64,000 nt of DNA from Thiovibrio sp964588325 (GTDB lineage Bacteria; Desulfobacterota; Desulfobulbia; Desulfobulbales; Desulfurivibrionaceae): the NCBI GenBank assembly GCA_964588325.1, contig CAZPOR010000001.1:1-64000 (forward strand), read 5' to 3'. Below the pieces are notes generated by a model. It had not been told where the DNA came from. It saw nothing but the letters and a program-made list of their open reading frames with translations, and did no database searches. Below, piece by piece: positions 51,322 through 58,776 of this stretch. Made by a program: the position numbers and the translations under genes. The stretch's first letter is position 1. Each line of letters begins with the position of its first letter.

Positions 51322-51370
51322 TAAAAAAAGCATGCAAGAAGGGCTGCCGCATGGCAGCCCTTCTTGCATG
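51322..51370 (-). terminator. Rho-independent terminator of the cytochrome b operon
   Basis: An 18-bp perfect stem (51331-51348 with 51353-51370, loop GCAT) lies just past the stop of the cytochrome b gene on the minus strand. The seven-T run that follows it is supplied by the end of the MITE-like repeat. Confidence 0.85.
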
Positions 51371-51401
51371 GCACTGTCGCGAGCAGAGATTCTTCGGCCT
51401 G

Positions 51402-52022
51402 TTAATGGTGCTCCTCGTAGCCGGTGATCATCGCTTTGAAATGCGCCAGCGGCGTATGCCCCAGGGTGGCGAGATAGCAATGCACCACCAGAAAGGAGGC
51501 AAAGAAGAAAAAGAAAAGCACGTGGATGGTGTCGATGATCCGTATCCCGCCCAAGAGATGGATGTAGTCCGAATAGCCTTTCACCTTCCAAAGAAAAACC
51601 CCGGAGATCATCTGGGCCGGCAGCAGGACAAACATGATCCCCAGATACGCCTTTTGCTGGAGAACATTGAATTTGTTTTCCGGGGTCATGACGTGGGGGT
51701 TCGGTTCGCCCCGGAAAATGCCATAGCCGTAAAATTTGACCTGTTTCACCGCCTTGGCCACGAAGGTGCTGGGGTCCGGGAAATAAATGATGATCTTGCC
51801 GGTGCTCAGATAGTAGAAGAGCCAGAGGAAGTAGGCGGCGATCACGCCGAAGCCGGCAAAATTATGCAGACTTACGCTGTCTTTGAGCGGCATGAGGTTG
51901 AGGATTTCCGCATAACGAATCTGGAAACCGGTGGCAACCAGCAGAACTATTCCTGCTGCATTGAGCCAATGCCAGACGCGAACCGGGGCCGGGTGAATAT
52001 AGATCAGTTTCTCATGGCTCAT
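51402..52022 (-). CDS. Cytochrome b561/NarI-like di-haem membrane subunit
   Basis: 206-aa membrane protein with about four or five helices. The N-terminal IHPAPVRVWHWLNAAGIVLL places two histidines as in b-type cytochromes that serve dehydrogenases or multihaem reductases. Further histidines lie in VSLHNFAGFGVIAAYF, in IIDTIHVLFFFFF and in LVVHCYLATLGHTPL. It overlaps the end of the multihaem cytochrome gene in an ATGA. Together they could form a quinol-to-periplasm electron conduit similar in idea to the cytochrome b/c complexes of sulfate reducers. Confidence 0.9.
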   Translation of the reverse strand: MSHEKLIYIHPAPVRVWHWLNAAGIVLLVATGFQIRYAEILNLMPLKDSVSLHNFAGFGVIAAYFLWLFYYLSTGKIIIYFPDPSTFVAKAVKQVKFYGYGIFRGEPNPHVMTPENKFNVLQQKAYLGIMFVLLPAQMISGVFLWKVKGYSDYIHLLGGIRIIDTIHVLFFFFFASFLVVHCYLATLGHTPLAHFKAMITGYEEHH

Positions 52023-53173
52023 CGGGAAACCTCCTCTTGGATGCTTGATTGTTTGGCTTCGTATTCGTTCTTTCTGCGAAGGGGAATGGTGGCAATGCGC
52101 ACGGCCAGGTGGCCAAGCACCACGGAGAAGCCCCCGGCCAGGAGAAGAAAGCCTACCTTGTCAAGAAGCTTCATTCTCGTGCCGCCCAGGGCGTAAAAAT
52201 GCCTCAGGCTGAAGCTTTCCAGCACGGCCCTGTCCACCTGGAAGTGGTCCGAGCTTCCATCATCCTTGGTAAGCACAAGGGTAACCGCATCGAAATAGGG
52301 GGAATTCGCGGAATGGCAGGTTTTGCAATCCCGTTCTGCCTGTCCCCTGTTTATTTTATGGACACTGGGATGCATCTCGGCAACGAGTTCGGCATGAAAG
52401 ATTGCATGGACGTTTTTTTGCCGGAGGATCAGCTCCAGGTTTTCAAACTCTGTGACGTTGATGATTGCGTCCTTGTCCGTATCCAGAAGGAGCCTGAACT
52501 CGCTTTCGGTGATGCCGAGAATTTTAAGTATCTCCTGACTGGAATAGAACTTGTTGGTCATCAGATCGAAAAAGGAGAGGCGAATATGACGGGGAGCTTC
52601 GGGAACATGGCAGACAACGCATTCCACAAAGGAGAAATGTTCATTTTTCTGGGGCAGCCAGTCATGCGACTGGTAGGGATTGTGGCACTTGGCGCAGCCG
52701 TTGTTGGTTCGATCCGCCACTGATAAGGCTTCCTGCCGCGTTACATAGTGGTATCCGTGGCAGGCATTGCAGTTCATGGTGATGCCTTTGCCGCGAATTT
52801 TCATGTGCACGCTGTCCTTGAACGCGTTGCTCGATTCCTCGTGACACATGGTGCAGTTGACCAGATCCAGTTGTTTTTTGTGGGGGACTTCCTGGTTGTA
52901 GTCCAGTTTGGCGATATCGACATGGCAATCAACGCAGCCGATGCCATTGTCGTGATGGACGGAATGGTTGAATTGTGTTTCGTCAATAAAGAGCTGTTCG
53001 CTCATCCGGCTGTGATTCATGCCCTCGGTTGCGCTTCTGGTGAGACCTTCGTCGCTGTGGCAGGCAAGACATTCGGAATTTTCGATGGAGGCGGCCCCTG
53101 CCATGGGGGCCGCCGCAAGACAGGCGAGAGCGAGGGCCAAGCCGATACCGGCCGGTGGGATTAAATTTTTCAT
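52019..53173 (-). CDS. Seven-haem membrane-anchored cytochrome c with EF-hand-like loop
   Basis: 384-aa exported cytochrome. Signal peptide about residues 1-27 (ends PMAGAAS). CXXCH motifs: CLACH, CVDCH, CTMCH, CNACH, CAKCH, CVVCH and CKTCH, seven in all. Between the sixth and seventh lies DTDKDAIINVTEFE, which fits the EF-hand calcium loop (D1, D3, D5, I7/8, E12) apart from Ala at position 6. A C-terminal helix (VGFLLLAGGFSVVLGHLAV) with a basic tail anchors it. ATG 53173 is chosen because it opens a clean signal peptide. The gene is coupled to the cytochrome b gene. Confidence 0.9.
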   Translation of the reverse strand: MKNLIPPAGIGLALALACLAAAPMAGAASIENSECLACHSDEGLTRSATEGMNHSRMSEQLFIDETQFNHSVHHDNGIGCVDCHVDIAKLDYNQEVPHKKQLDLVNCTMCHEESSNAFKDSVHMKIRGKGITMNCNACHGYHYVTRQEALSVADRTNNGCAKCHNPYQSHDWLPQKNEHFSFVECVVCHVPEAPRHIRLSFFDLMTNKFYSSQEILKILGITESEFRLLLDTDKDAIINVTEFENLELILRQKNVHAIFHAELVAEMHPSVHKINRGQAERDCKTCHSANSPYFDAVTLVLTKDDGSSDHFQVDRAVLESFSLRHFYALGGTRMKLLDKVGFLLLAGGFSVVLGHLAVRIATIPLRRKNEYEAKQSSIQEEVSR

Positions 53174-53286
53174 AGTCTCTGGATCTCCCAGTGCATTCTT
53201 TAACAGCGGATTTGCCCTGCCTGCGGCAGGCGCGCATGGGCCAGCGTGCTGAACATTTTTTCCGGGTGAAGGGCTTGACGCACCTG

Positions 53287-53344
53287 TGCGCATGGTTTTA
53301 TTTCCGCTGGAGCACGTGCTCCAGCGGAAATAAAACCATGCGCA
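53287..53344. repeat. Perfect 58-bp palindrome
   Basis: Two 29-bp arms (53287-53315 and 53316-53344), perfectly complementary with no spacer; the centre is GCACGTGC. It lies between the small membrane protein gene and the multihaem cytochrome gene. In RNA it would fold into one very stable hairpin. There is no long T-run beside it. Confidence 0.92.
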
Positions 53345-53389
53345 TTCCCGACGATAGTGGCCTTTACCCTCGGTCGCAAGCGGAAAAAA

Positions 53390-53617
53390 TTAGAAGCCGA
53401 GGATTGCGGCAAGCCAGTTGCGGCCAAGGCCGAGCAGGCCGTTGTTCATCAAGCCGGCCGCCATGCAGGCCAAGCCCCAGAACCCGACAATCCCGGCCAG
53501 GGATACCAGGATGCCGAAGGCGGCCATGCTGATGCCTTCGCCTGTGTCTTCCACATGGATGCCGTGATAGGCAAAGTGGGGTCCGTGTGCCGTCTTTTCT
53601 TTTCTGGTGTTCATCAT
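53390..53617 (-). CDS. Small membrane protein, homologue of the cassette 71-aa proteins
   Basis: 75-aa protein. It aligns with the 71-aa proteins of the tandem cassettes: GEGIS near residue 27, a hydrophobic helix with the spaced words G-L/I-V/I-x-W/F-W-G-L/I-A-C, and a GRNWLAAILGF tail corresponding to GRNWLTAVTGM. The N-terminus (MMNTRKEKTAHGPHFAYHG) differs. GGAGG precedes the ATG pair at 53617/53614. It lies upstream of the seven-haem cytochrome and cytochrome b genes, linking this family to a membrane redox complex. Confidence 0.82.
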   Translation of the reverse strand: MMNTRKEKTAHGPHFAYHGIHVEDTGEGISMAAFGILVSLAGIVGFWGLACMAAGLMNNGLLGLGRNWLAAILGF

Positions 53618-53696
53618 GGTGTTGCCTCCATCTATTGAAAGGGATATGTTTTTTTATGTGGTGAGCATGCCCGTTGCTGCTGCGGGCCGTTTTGCT

Positions 53697-54125
53697 TTAT
53701 CCCCGCGCGCCCTGGCGGACAGGCCCCCCCATGCCGAGGCTGGGCTCCTTGGCCTCGCCGGCAATTTTCTGGCCGATCTTGTAGCCGATCATGCCGTAAT
53801 AGGAGGACCAGATCAAGGCGTTGACCATGTGGATCATGAGAAGCTGCGATGCCTGCAAGGGAGCGCTTTCAGCCAGCAAACCGATGCTCTGCAGAAAGAA
53901 ATAGCCCAGGGAGCCGTGGATAAGATTTGTCATCAGGCCGATGAGCCCCATGAGTTTGCCGATAACCGGCATGCTGGTGAATTCCATGAGGCCGTAGCTT
54001 ACCGGAGAGATGACGGTGCCAAAGGCTACTCCGAACAGAAGCCATCTGTCCTTCGGGTGCAGTTTTTTGCTCAATTGCAAGCAGGCAAAGGGGATAACTG
54101 CCAGCAAGGCGAGTAGTTGCGTCAT
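53697..54125 (-). CDS. Polytopic membrane protein of unknown function
   Basis: 142-aa protein with about three or four hydrophobic segments (LLALLAVIPFACLQL, WLLFGVAFGTVISPVSYGLM, IGLIGMLTNLIH-like, LLMIHMVNALIW). The tail is polar (GEAKEPSLGMGG). I do not recognise the family. It is the first gene after sigma-54 promoter P4, 80 bp upstream of the small membrane protein gene, and probably an accessory of the cytochrome operon. AGGAGAAAGACC precedes the ATG. Confidence 0.75.
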   Translation of the reverse strand: MTQLLALLAVIPFACLQLSKKLHPKDRWLLFGVAFGTVISPVSYGLMEFTSMPVIGKLMGLIGLMTNLIHGSLGYFFLQSIGLLAESAPLQASQLLMIHMVNALIWSSYYGMIGYKIGQKIAGEAKEPSLGMGGPVRQGARG

Positions 54126-54219
54126 GGTCTTTCTCCTCTATGGTATTAACGGTTGAAAATCGGTCATTATGCAAAGCTGGTGAATCTGCATCGTTTCCAT
54201 GTGTCGTATCTATAGCTAA

Positions 54220-54235
54220 AGCATTTTTCATGCCA
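54220..54235 (-). promoter_or_regulatory. Sigma-54 promoter P4 (cytochrome b/c operon)
   Basis: On the minus strand, TGGCATGAAAAATGCT has GG-N10-GC spacing. Predicted start near 54208, about 83 bp before the first gene. It would drive 54125 down to 51402. Confidence 0.68.
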
Positions 54236-54332
54236 CTGATCTCGTGGAGTGTTCAAGTCCTTTTTTTGACTGTATATCGATGAGTTGGGTTGCAATCGGC
54301 AGGAATGGATGGGTGGCTACAGGAGTTTGGTG

Positions 54333-54381
54333 ATTGCAATTATGCAATGCATGTTGCGATATTGCATTGCATAATTGCAAT
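54333..54381. promoter_or_regulatory. Inverted repeat in UAS position of P4
   Basis: Perfect 18-bp arms ATTGCAATTATGCAATGC (54333-54350) and its complement (54364-54381) around a 13-bp spacer containing TGTTGC. It lies about 100-160 bp upstream of P4. A further TGTTGCATGATGCAA follows at about 54385. The TTGCA/TGCAA words recall UAS1-3, but the spacing differs. The remaining intergenic sequence to 54501 holds no supported gene. Confidence 0.6.
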
Positions 54382-54501
54382 TCGTGTTGCATGATGCAAG
54401 AAAGGGGAAAGCGCGCGGTTTTTTTGCACACGGAAAGACTGAAATCGGGGATGGACGTGCCGGGCGGCAACGTTGCGGGATGTGCGGCGGGTTTTGACCG
54501 T

Positions 54502-55434
54502 TTACCGGGAAAGTGTCCGGGTCAGCAAGGGTTCCAGAATGGTGAGGCGACCGGCGGAGGAGTCGAGCCGTGCTTGCGCTCCCACGGGCAGGATCCGGTT
54601 TCGGCTGCCGTGGCCGGAGGGAAAGTTGGCCCAGATGGGGATGGCGCGGTGGGCCAGAAGGTCGAGGGCCCGTTGCCAGATCGGTTCAATTGCGCCGCAT
54701 TGGTCAAAATCGCCCAGAATCAGCCCGGCTATTTGTTCAAGGCGGCCGGCGGCCCAGAGATGGGTGAGGAGCCGGTCGATGCGGTAGGGGGCTTCGCCGA
54801 TGTCTTCCAGCACGAGAATGGCGTCTCGCCATTCCGGCTCCCAGGGGGTGCCCAGCAAATGAACCAGACTGGTCAGGTTGCCTGGCAAAAGAGTGCCTTG
54901 GGCTTCTCCTCCCTTGAGGATCTCCAAGCCCTTCACCCTGATCTCCGGGGGGGATTCACCGGTGAGCAGATTGAAAAATCCCTCTTGGGAATCGCGGTCG
55001 CTTCGTGCCAGGGTGGTGAGCATTGGGCCGTGGAAGGTGATGAGTCCGGTCCGATGCCGGATCGTGGAGAGCAGGACAGTGAGGTCTGAAAATCCGATGA
55101 GTATTTTCGGCTGCTGACGGATACGATCGAAGTCGAGGTCTGGCAACAGCCGCAGGCAGCCGTAGCCGCCACGCACTGCCAGGAGGGCTTTGATCTCCGG
55201 ATCGCGCCAGAGTTCGTGCAATTCGGCCAACCGTTGCTGGTCGGTCCCGGCCAGGAAGCCCTCCTGCCGGAGGATGTCGTTTCGATGCCTGATTTTGAAG
55301 CCAAGATCGCGGAGAATCTTCAGTCCGGCGCTGAAATCGCTTTCGCTGCGCACCGGACCGGCCGGGGCGAGAATGCCGATGGTGTCCCCTTTTTTGAGGG
55401 GGGCGGCGAGAATGGGCTTAGGCGTTGCGTTCAT
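54502..55434 (-). CDS. LD-carboxypeptidase (peptidase family S66)
   Basis: 310-aa cytoplasmic serine peptidase that trims the terminal D-Ala from tetrapeptides in murein recycling. Motifs: ILAPAGPVR near the N-terminus, AVRGGYGCLRLLPDLD, the nucleophile Ser in IGFSDLTVLL, Glu in LVLEDIGEAPYRIDRLL and His in FPSGHGSRN. ATG 55434 gives MNATPKPILAAPLKKGD; the frame extends further upstream only as an overlap with coaX. It overlaps the 3' end of coaX by 17 bp. Confidence 0.92.
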   Translation of the reverse strand: MNATPKPILAAPLKKGDTIGILAPAGPVRSESDFSAGLKILRDLGFKIRHRNDILRQEGFLAGTDQQRLAELHELWRDPEIKALLAVRGGYGCLRLLPDLDFDRIRQQPKILIGFSDLTVLLSTIRHRTGLITFHGPMLTTLARSDRDSQEGFFNLLTGESPPEIRVKGLEILKGGEAQGTLLPGNLTSLVHLLGTPWEPEWRDAILVLEDIGEAPYRIDRLLTHLWAAGRLEQIAGLILGDFDQCGAIEPIWQRALDLLAHRAIPIWANFPSGHGSRNRILPVGAQARLDSSAGRLTILEPLLTRTLSR

Positions 55435-56191
55435 GGAGCAGTCGCAGGCCGTTGAGGGTGAGCATGGGGTCGACGTGGTCGATGCTGGTCGTATATGGGG
55501 CGATGAGGGTGGCCATGCCACCGGTCGCCACCGTCTGCGGCAACGCCGGGGCCATCTGTTCCCGCAGCCGCCGGATCAGGCCGTCCACCATGCCGCCATA
55601 GCCGAAGAGGATGCCCGATTTGATTGCCGAAACGGTGTTGGTGCCGATGGGCGCGGCGGGAGGAGTGGAGATATCCACCTGGGGAAGCTTGGCCGTGCGG
55701 CTGCCCAGCGCCTCCATGGCAATGGACAATCCCGGCGCTATGGCGCCGCCCAGGTATTCTCCTTCGCCGGAAACGCAGTCCCAGGTGATGGCGGTGCCGA
55801 AATCAACGACGATGAGAGCGCATTTGAACCTGTCGTAGGCCGCCACGGCATTGACCAAGCGATCGGCGCCGATTTCCGCGGGGTTGTCGATACGTACCGG
55901 CATGGAGGTCTGCACCGCCTCTCCGCCGACCACAAGGGGGACGGTTTTCAGGTATCGGGTGGCAAAAGCTGTCCAGGCGGCCTGCATCGCAGGCACCACG
56001 CTGGAGATGATCGTGTCGGAAATGTCGTTGAAACGGAGCCCTTCCATGGTAAAAAGGCCATGGAAGATGGCGGCCAGTTCATCCACCGTGCTGCCCTTGT
56101 CGGTTTTTATCCGCCAGTGGCAGCGAAGCGTCGAACCGGTGAAAACCCCGATCACCATGTGGGTATTGCCAATGTCAACCGCTAGCAGCAT
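55418..56191 (-). CDS. coaX: Type III pantothenate kinase
   Basis: 257-aa acetate-kinase-fold enzyme that phosphorylates pantothenate, the first step of CoA synthesis. Motifs: phosphate loop LLAVDIGNTHMVIGVF, EIGADRLVNAVAAYDRF, VVDFGTAITWDCVSG and the C-terminal VATGGMATLIAPYT. ATG 56191 starts directly with the DIGNTH strand as in CoaX. In-frame upstream codons run across the gap towards cutA and are not used. It is followed by the overlapping S66 peptidase gene. Confidence 0.93.
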   Translation of the reverse strand: MLLAVDIGNTHMVIGVFTGSTLRCHWRIKTDKGSTVDELAAIFHGLFTMEGLRFNDISDTIISSVVPAMQAAWTAFATRYLKTVPLVVGGEAVQTSMPVRIDNPAEIGADRLVNAVAAYDRFKCALIVVDFGTAITWDCVSGEGEYLGGAIAPGLSIAMEALGSRTAKLPQVDISTPPAAPIGTNTVSAIKSGILFGYGGMVDGLIRRLREQMAPALPQTVATGGMATLIAPYTTSIDHVDPMLTLNGLRLLHERNA

Positions 56192-56430
56192 GGGGCGACT
56201 CTCCGTGGGTGGTGAGGAAAGCAGTTGCGAATTTTCAAGCCGTTGCGCCAAAAACGACTGTGCCATGGAATGCCGTGACCGGCAGCAGCACCTCAATGTA
56301 CCAGAGATCGGGGCAGGCTGTCCATGCTCTTGGTCGCGGGGCGAAAAGTTTATAGCCGGACAACGTGACGGATTCAGGGCCGGGAACAAGAATATCCGGC
56401 GTGCGGTCTCTAGCATAAGGAGCGAGCCCA

Positions 56431-56757
56431 ATGCATGAATATATCCAGGTTGCCACCACCGTTGCCGCCGAGGAGGACGCCCGGGCCATTGCCGGGGTGC
56501 TGGTCGAAAAAAGGCTGGCCGCCTGTGTCCAGGTGATCGGCCCCATGATCAGCCATTACCGTTGGCAGGGAAAGATTGAAACGGCAGGGGAATATCTCTG
56601 TCTTGCCAAAAGCCGCGTTGCGCTTTATCCTGAAATTGAGGCGGAGATCAAGGCGATCCATCCCTATAAGGTTGCCGAGATTATCGCCACGCCGATAACC
56701 GCAGGGAGCAATGAGTATTTGGCCTGGCTCAGGGCCGAGGTCAAGGAGCCCGGTTGA
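56431..56757 (+). CDS. cutA: Divalent-cation tolerance protein CutA
   Basis: 108-aa trimeric ferredoxin-like-fold protein. It shows YIQVATTVAAEEDARAIAGVLVEKRLAACVQVIGP, SHYRWQGKIETAGEYLCLAK and HPYKVAEIIATPITAGSNEYLAWL, all typical of CutA1. Its role in metal tolerance is not firmly established in general. It overlaps or abuts the small Cys-rich gene downstream. Confidence 0.94.
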   Translation: MHEYIQVATTVAAEEDARAIAGVLVEKRLAACVQVIGPMISHYRWQGKIETAGEYLCLAKSRVALYPEIEAEIKAIHPYKVAEIIATPITAGSNEYLAWLRAEVKEPG

Positions 56758-56759
56758 GC

Positions 56760-56966
56760 ATGGATGGGAAGCAGCCGAAAAAGGCCGGCCGCCGCCGGGG
56801 CTTGCGTGAGTTCCAGTGCCATTGCTGCCGGAGGAAATTGCCCTTCTGCTGGAACTGCCCCTGCGGTTTTCAAATCTGCGACGATTGTTTCAAGGAAAAT
56901 ATGTGGGGGATCAGCAACGGCCCGACCTGGGTCTGCCCGGATTGCGGCCGGATCCGGATGATGTGA
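56760..56966 (+). CDS. Small cysteine-rich (zinc-ribbon-like) protein
   Basis: 68-aa protein, unknown family. Cysteines: QCHCCRRK, FCWNCPCGFQICDDC and WVCPDCG, forming several CXXC knuckles suited to one or two zinc sites. The basic N-terminus (KQPKKAGRRRGLREF) suggests nucleic-acid or protein binding. ATG 56760 starts three bases after the cutA stop; a TTG at 56754 is also in frame. The position suggests co-transcription with cutA. Confidence 0.65.
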   Translation: MDGKQPKKAGRRRGLREFQCHCCRRKLPFCWNCPCGFQICDDCFKENMWGISNGPTWVCPDCGRIRMM

Positions 56967-57025
56967 GTTATACATGAACGCGCTACCGGACAGGGGGTGT
57001 CCTGGAAAAAATGGGGGGGTTGAAC

Positions 57026-57379
57026 ATGGGTAACCAGAGGGAGAGCCGGCGGTGCCGGAGGTTTCCGGTGAAGGACGGGGTGATCGCCCTTGATTCCGTG
57101 TACGGCGAAATCATTGACATGAGCTTCGGCGGCTTGTCTTTCAGGTATACGGCGTATGACGACATGACCACCGAACCTGCGGAGTTCGGGATCATCTTTG
57201 GCGGGGAGGAACTTTTTTTTGATAATCTCCCCCTGACCAATGTCTCTGATATCGTCATTGATGAAGAGGGCGACGGAGCCGGCGAGGTCAGGCGGAGGGG
57301 CATGGCTTTCGGCAATCTTGTTCCGGAACAGGTCGTGACCCTGGCCCGGTTTATCCGGCAGTTTTCCCTGGAAAAATGA
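57026..57379 (+). CDS. PilZ-domain-like protein
   Basis: 117-aa protein. The N-terminal RESRRCRRFPVKDGVIAL and later EIIDMSFGGLSFRY match the RxxxR and D/NxSxxG c-di-GMP-binding motifs of PilZ domains, and the C-terminal half has a typical beta pattern ending in a helix. It may be a single-domain c-di-GMP receptor. ATG 57026 follows GGGGGG; 57011 is an alternative. Overlapping promoters were not evident. Confidence 0.75.
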   Translation: MGNQRESRRCRRFPVKDGVIALDSVYGEIIDMSFGGLSFRYTAYDDMTTEPAEFGIIFGGEELFFDNLPLTNVSDIVIDEEGDGAGEVRRRGMAFGNLVPEQVVTLARFIRQFSLEK

Positions 57380-57387
57380 TGGCGTCG

Positions 57388-57493
57388 CACAAATCGCCAG
57401 CTACTGCGTTGCGCTGCATTATCTCGTCATTGCGGCGTACCTGAGTACGCCTCATTTCTCGAAATTTGCGCGCCTTGTATCTGACGATTTGTG
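57388..57493. repeat. Intergenic repeat with terminal inverted repeats
   Basis: CACAAATCGCCAG (57388-57400) and CTGACGATTTGTG (57481-57493) are inverted with one mismatch. The interior has GCGTACCTGAGTACGC, itself palindromic. Resembles dispersed small repeats; only one copy was noticed in the window. Confidence 0.65.
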
Positions 57494-57569
57494 CTTATCC
57501 ATCCCCAATTTTTGTTTTTCACGAGTGTATCAAAAAAATAGAGCGAAATTTTGGGTAGTAAGCCGCCAT

Positions 57570-58031
57570 TCACCGAGGAGCGACGGGTGCGTATCGGGTC
57601 AGATATCGGTCCAACTGATTGGCAAAGGTCTGGAGATGAACCTTGCTCAAGGCCGGTGGACCGCCGGTGATGGCGCCTGCTGAGCGCATTTCGTCCATGA
57701 AATTCCTGCGCGCCAGGTGTTCTTGGATGGATTCTGCCGTGTAGAGCGTGCCCCGAGGATTCAGGGCGGTTGCCGAGGCTGCGACCACCTCGGCCGCCAG
57801 GGGAATATCCGCGGTGATCACCAGATCGCCCGGCTCAACATCGTCGATGATCCGGGCGTCTGCAACATTGAAGCCCGGCTTGACCTGGATGGTTTTGATA
57901 AAGGGCGAGCGCGGCACCTTCAGACAATGGTTTGCCACCAGGACGCTCTCCACCCGCATGCGATCCGCGGCCCGGAACAGAATCTCCTTTACCGGGCCTG
58001 GGCAGGCATCGGCGTCAATCCAAATGCGCAT
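57570..58031 (-). CDS. UPF0178 (YaiI/YqxD) family protein
   Basis: 153-aa protein of a widespread uncharacterised family. It opens with MRIWIDADACPGPVKEILFRAA, with conserved aspartates of a PIN/NYN-like nuclease fold, and has VADARIIDDVEPGDLVITADIPLAAEVV, ALNPRGTLYT and a GPPAL segment near the end. A hydrolase role is inferred from the fold. Confidence 0.9.
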   Translation of the reverse strand: MRIWIDADACPGPVKEILFRAADRMRVESVLVANHCLKVPRSPFIKTIQVKPGFNVADARIIDDVEPGDLVITADIPLAAEVVAASATALNPRGTLYTAESIQEHLARRNFMDEMRSAGAITGGPPALSKVHLQTFANQLDRYLTRYAPVAPR

Positions 58032-58132
58032 GGTTTACATCCGTGCCTTCTTGTCCATGGGAATTCCGGAGCGGGAGTGCGTTTTGTGCAATCCCGCTCC
58101 GGCACAGCGCCCGACTGGATCGTCCGCCGGGA

Positions 58133-58597
58133 TTATTTTTGGATCACCCACCTGCCGTCATTGTCCCTGCAAGCCGTGGAGATTACCTTTTCCGGGCGTC
58201 CATCCACGGTGGCGAGAATTTCCGCCTCGCGGCAGACCTGGCCGGAAGGTTGCGTGTAGGCGGGTTTTGGCGTCACCGTGTATGAGCGGTTGGTGTCCGG
58301 GTTGACCCACTGGGTCCGCTGGTTGGAAGGCGAACTCTCGTACACCTGATTGAGTCGCGCCTGGTCGTATTTGTCCATCTCGTTGCCAACGATATAGCCC
58401 AACAGTCCGCCTACTGCCGCGCCGAGCAAAGTTCCCTTGGTGTCGCGGCCGATGGCCTGACCGGCAATGGCGCCGGCTGCCGCGCCGATGGCTGCGCCGC
58501 TTGTTCCCTTTGATGGAGTGGTGGCGCAGCCGGAGGTGGTGAGCTGCATAAAAATAATCGCCGCTGCCGCCATCCGTAGTCCAATTTTTTTCTGCAT
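58133..58597 (-). CDS. Glycine-zipper outer membrane lipoprotein
   Basis: 154-aa lipoprotein. The signal ends in QLTTSGC. A glycine-zipper 2TM segment (SGAAIGAAAGAIAGQAIGR and LLGAAVGGLLGYIVG) follows, as in the 17-kDa surface antigen group, then a small C-terminal beta domain (YTVTPKPAYTQPSGQVCREAEILATVDGRPEKV) with conserved Cys residues. AAGGAG precedes ATG 58597. Function is probably in envelope structure. Confidence 0.85.
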   Translation of the reverse strand: MQKKIGLRMAAAAIIFMQLTTSGCATTPSKGTSGAAIGAAAGAIAGQAIGRDTKGTLLGAAVGGLLGYIVGNEMDKYDQARLNQVYESSPSNQRTQWVNPDTNRSYTVTPKPAYTQPSGQVCREAEILATVDGRPEKVISTACRDNDGRWVIQK

Positions 58598-58776
58598 TGC
58601 GATCTCCTTGTGTTGTTCAGTTCTTTGTCTGGTTGATGTCATAAGCCGAAGCAGGATTTTTTCCCTTCGGTGCGTTTGCCTGTTTGCACAGGAGGCGGTG
58701 TGTATAACGCACCGGCAACGGCCATGCATGGGGAATCATATAACGCTTGCCGGCACACGTCAATGGTGCGCGACAA

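Larger units (their letters stand above)
50093..51329. repeat. MITE-like palindromic element, second copy, interrupted
   Basis: Reverse-orientation copy of the element at 17223-17425. The left part (50093-50152) and right part (51186-51329) reproduce it end to end, with small differences, and join at CCGGA/GGAATCC across the IS30-family insertion. Confidence 0.88.

Noticed and set aside
53287..53344. Palindrome considered as an integron attC or transposon end
   Set aside because: No attC core sites, integrase or second matching copy nearby; the arms are perfect rather than imperfect as in attC.
51402..54125. Cytochrome b/c operon considered as formate dehydrogenase or nitrate reductase
   Set aside because: No molybdopterin subunit or other catalytic subunit is present in or beside the operon.
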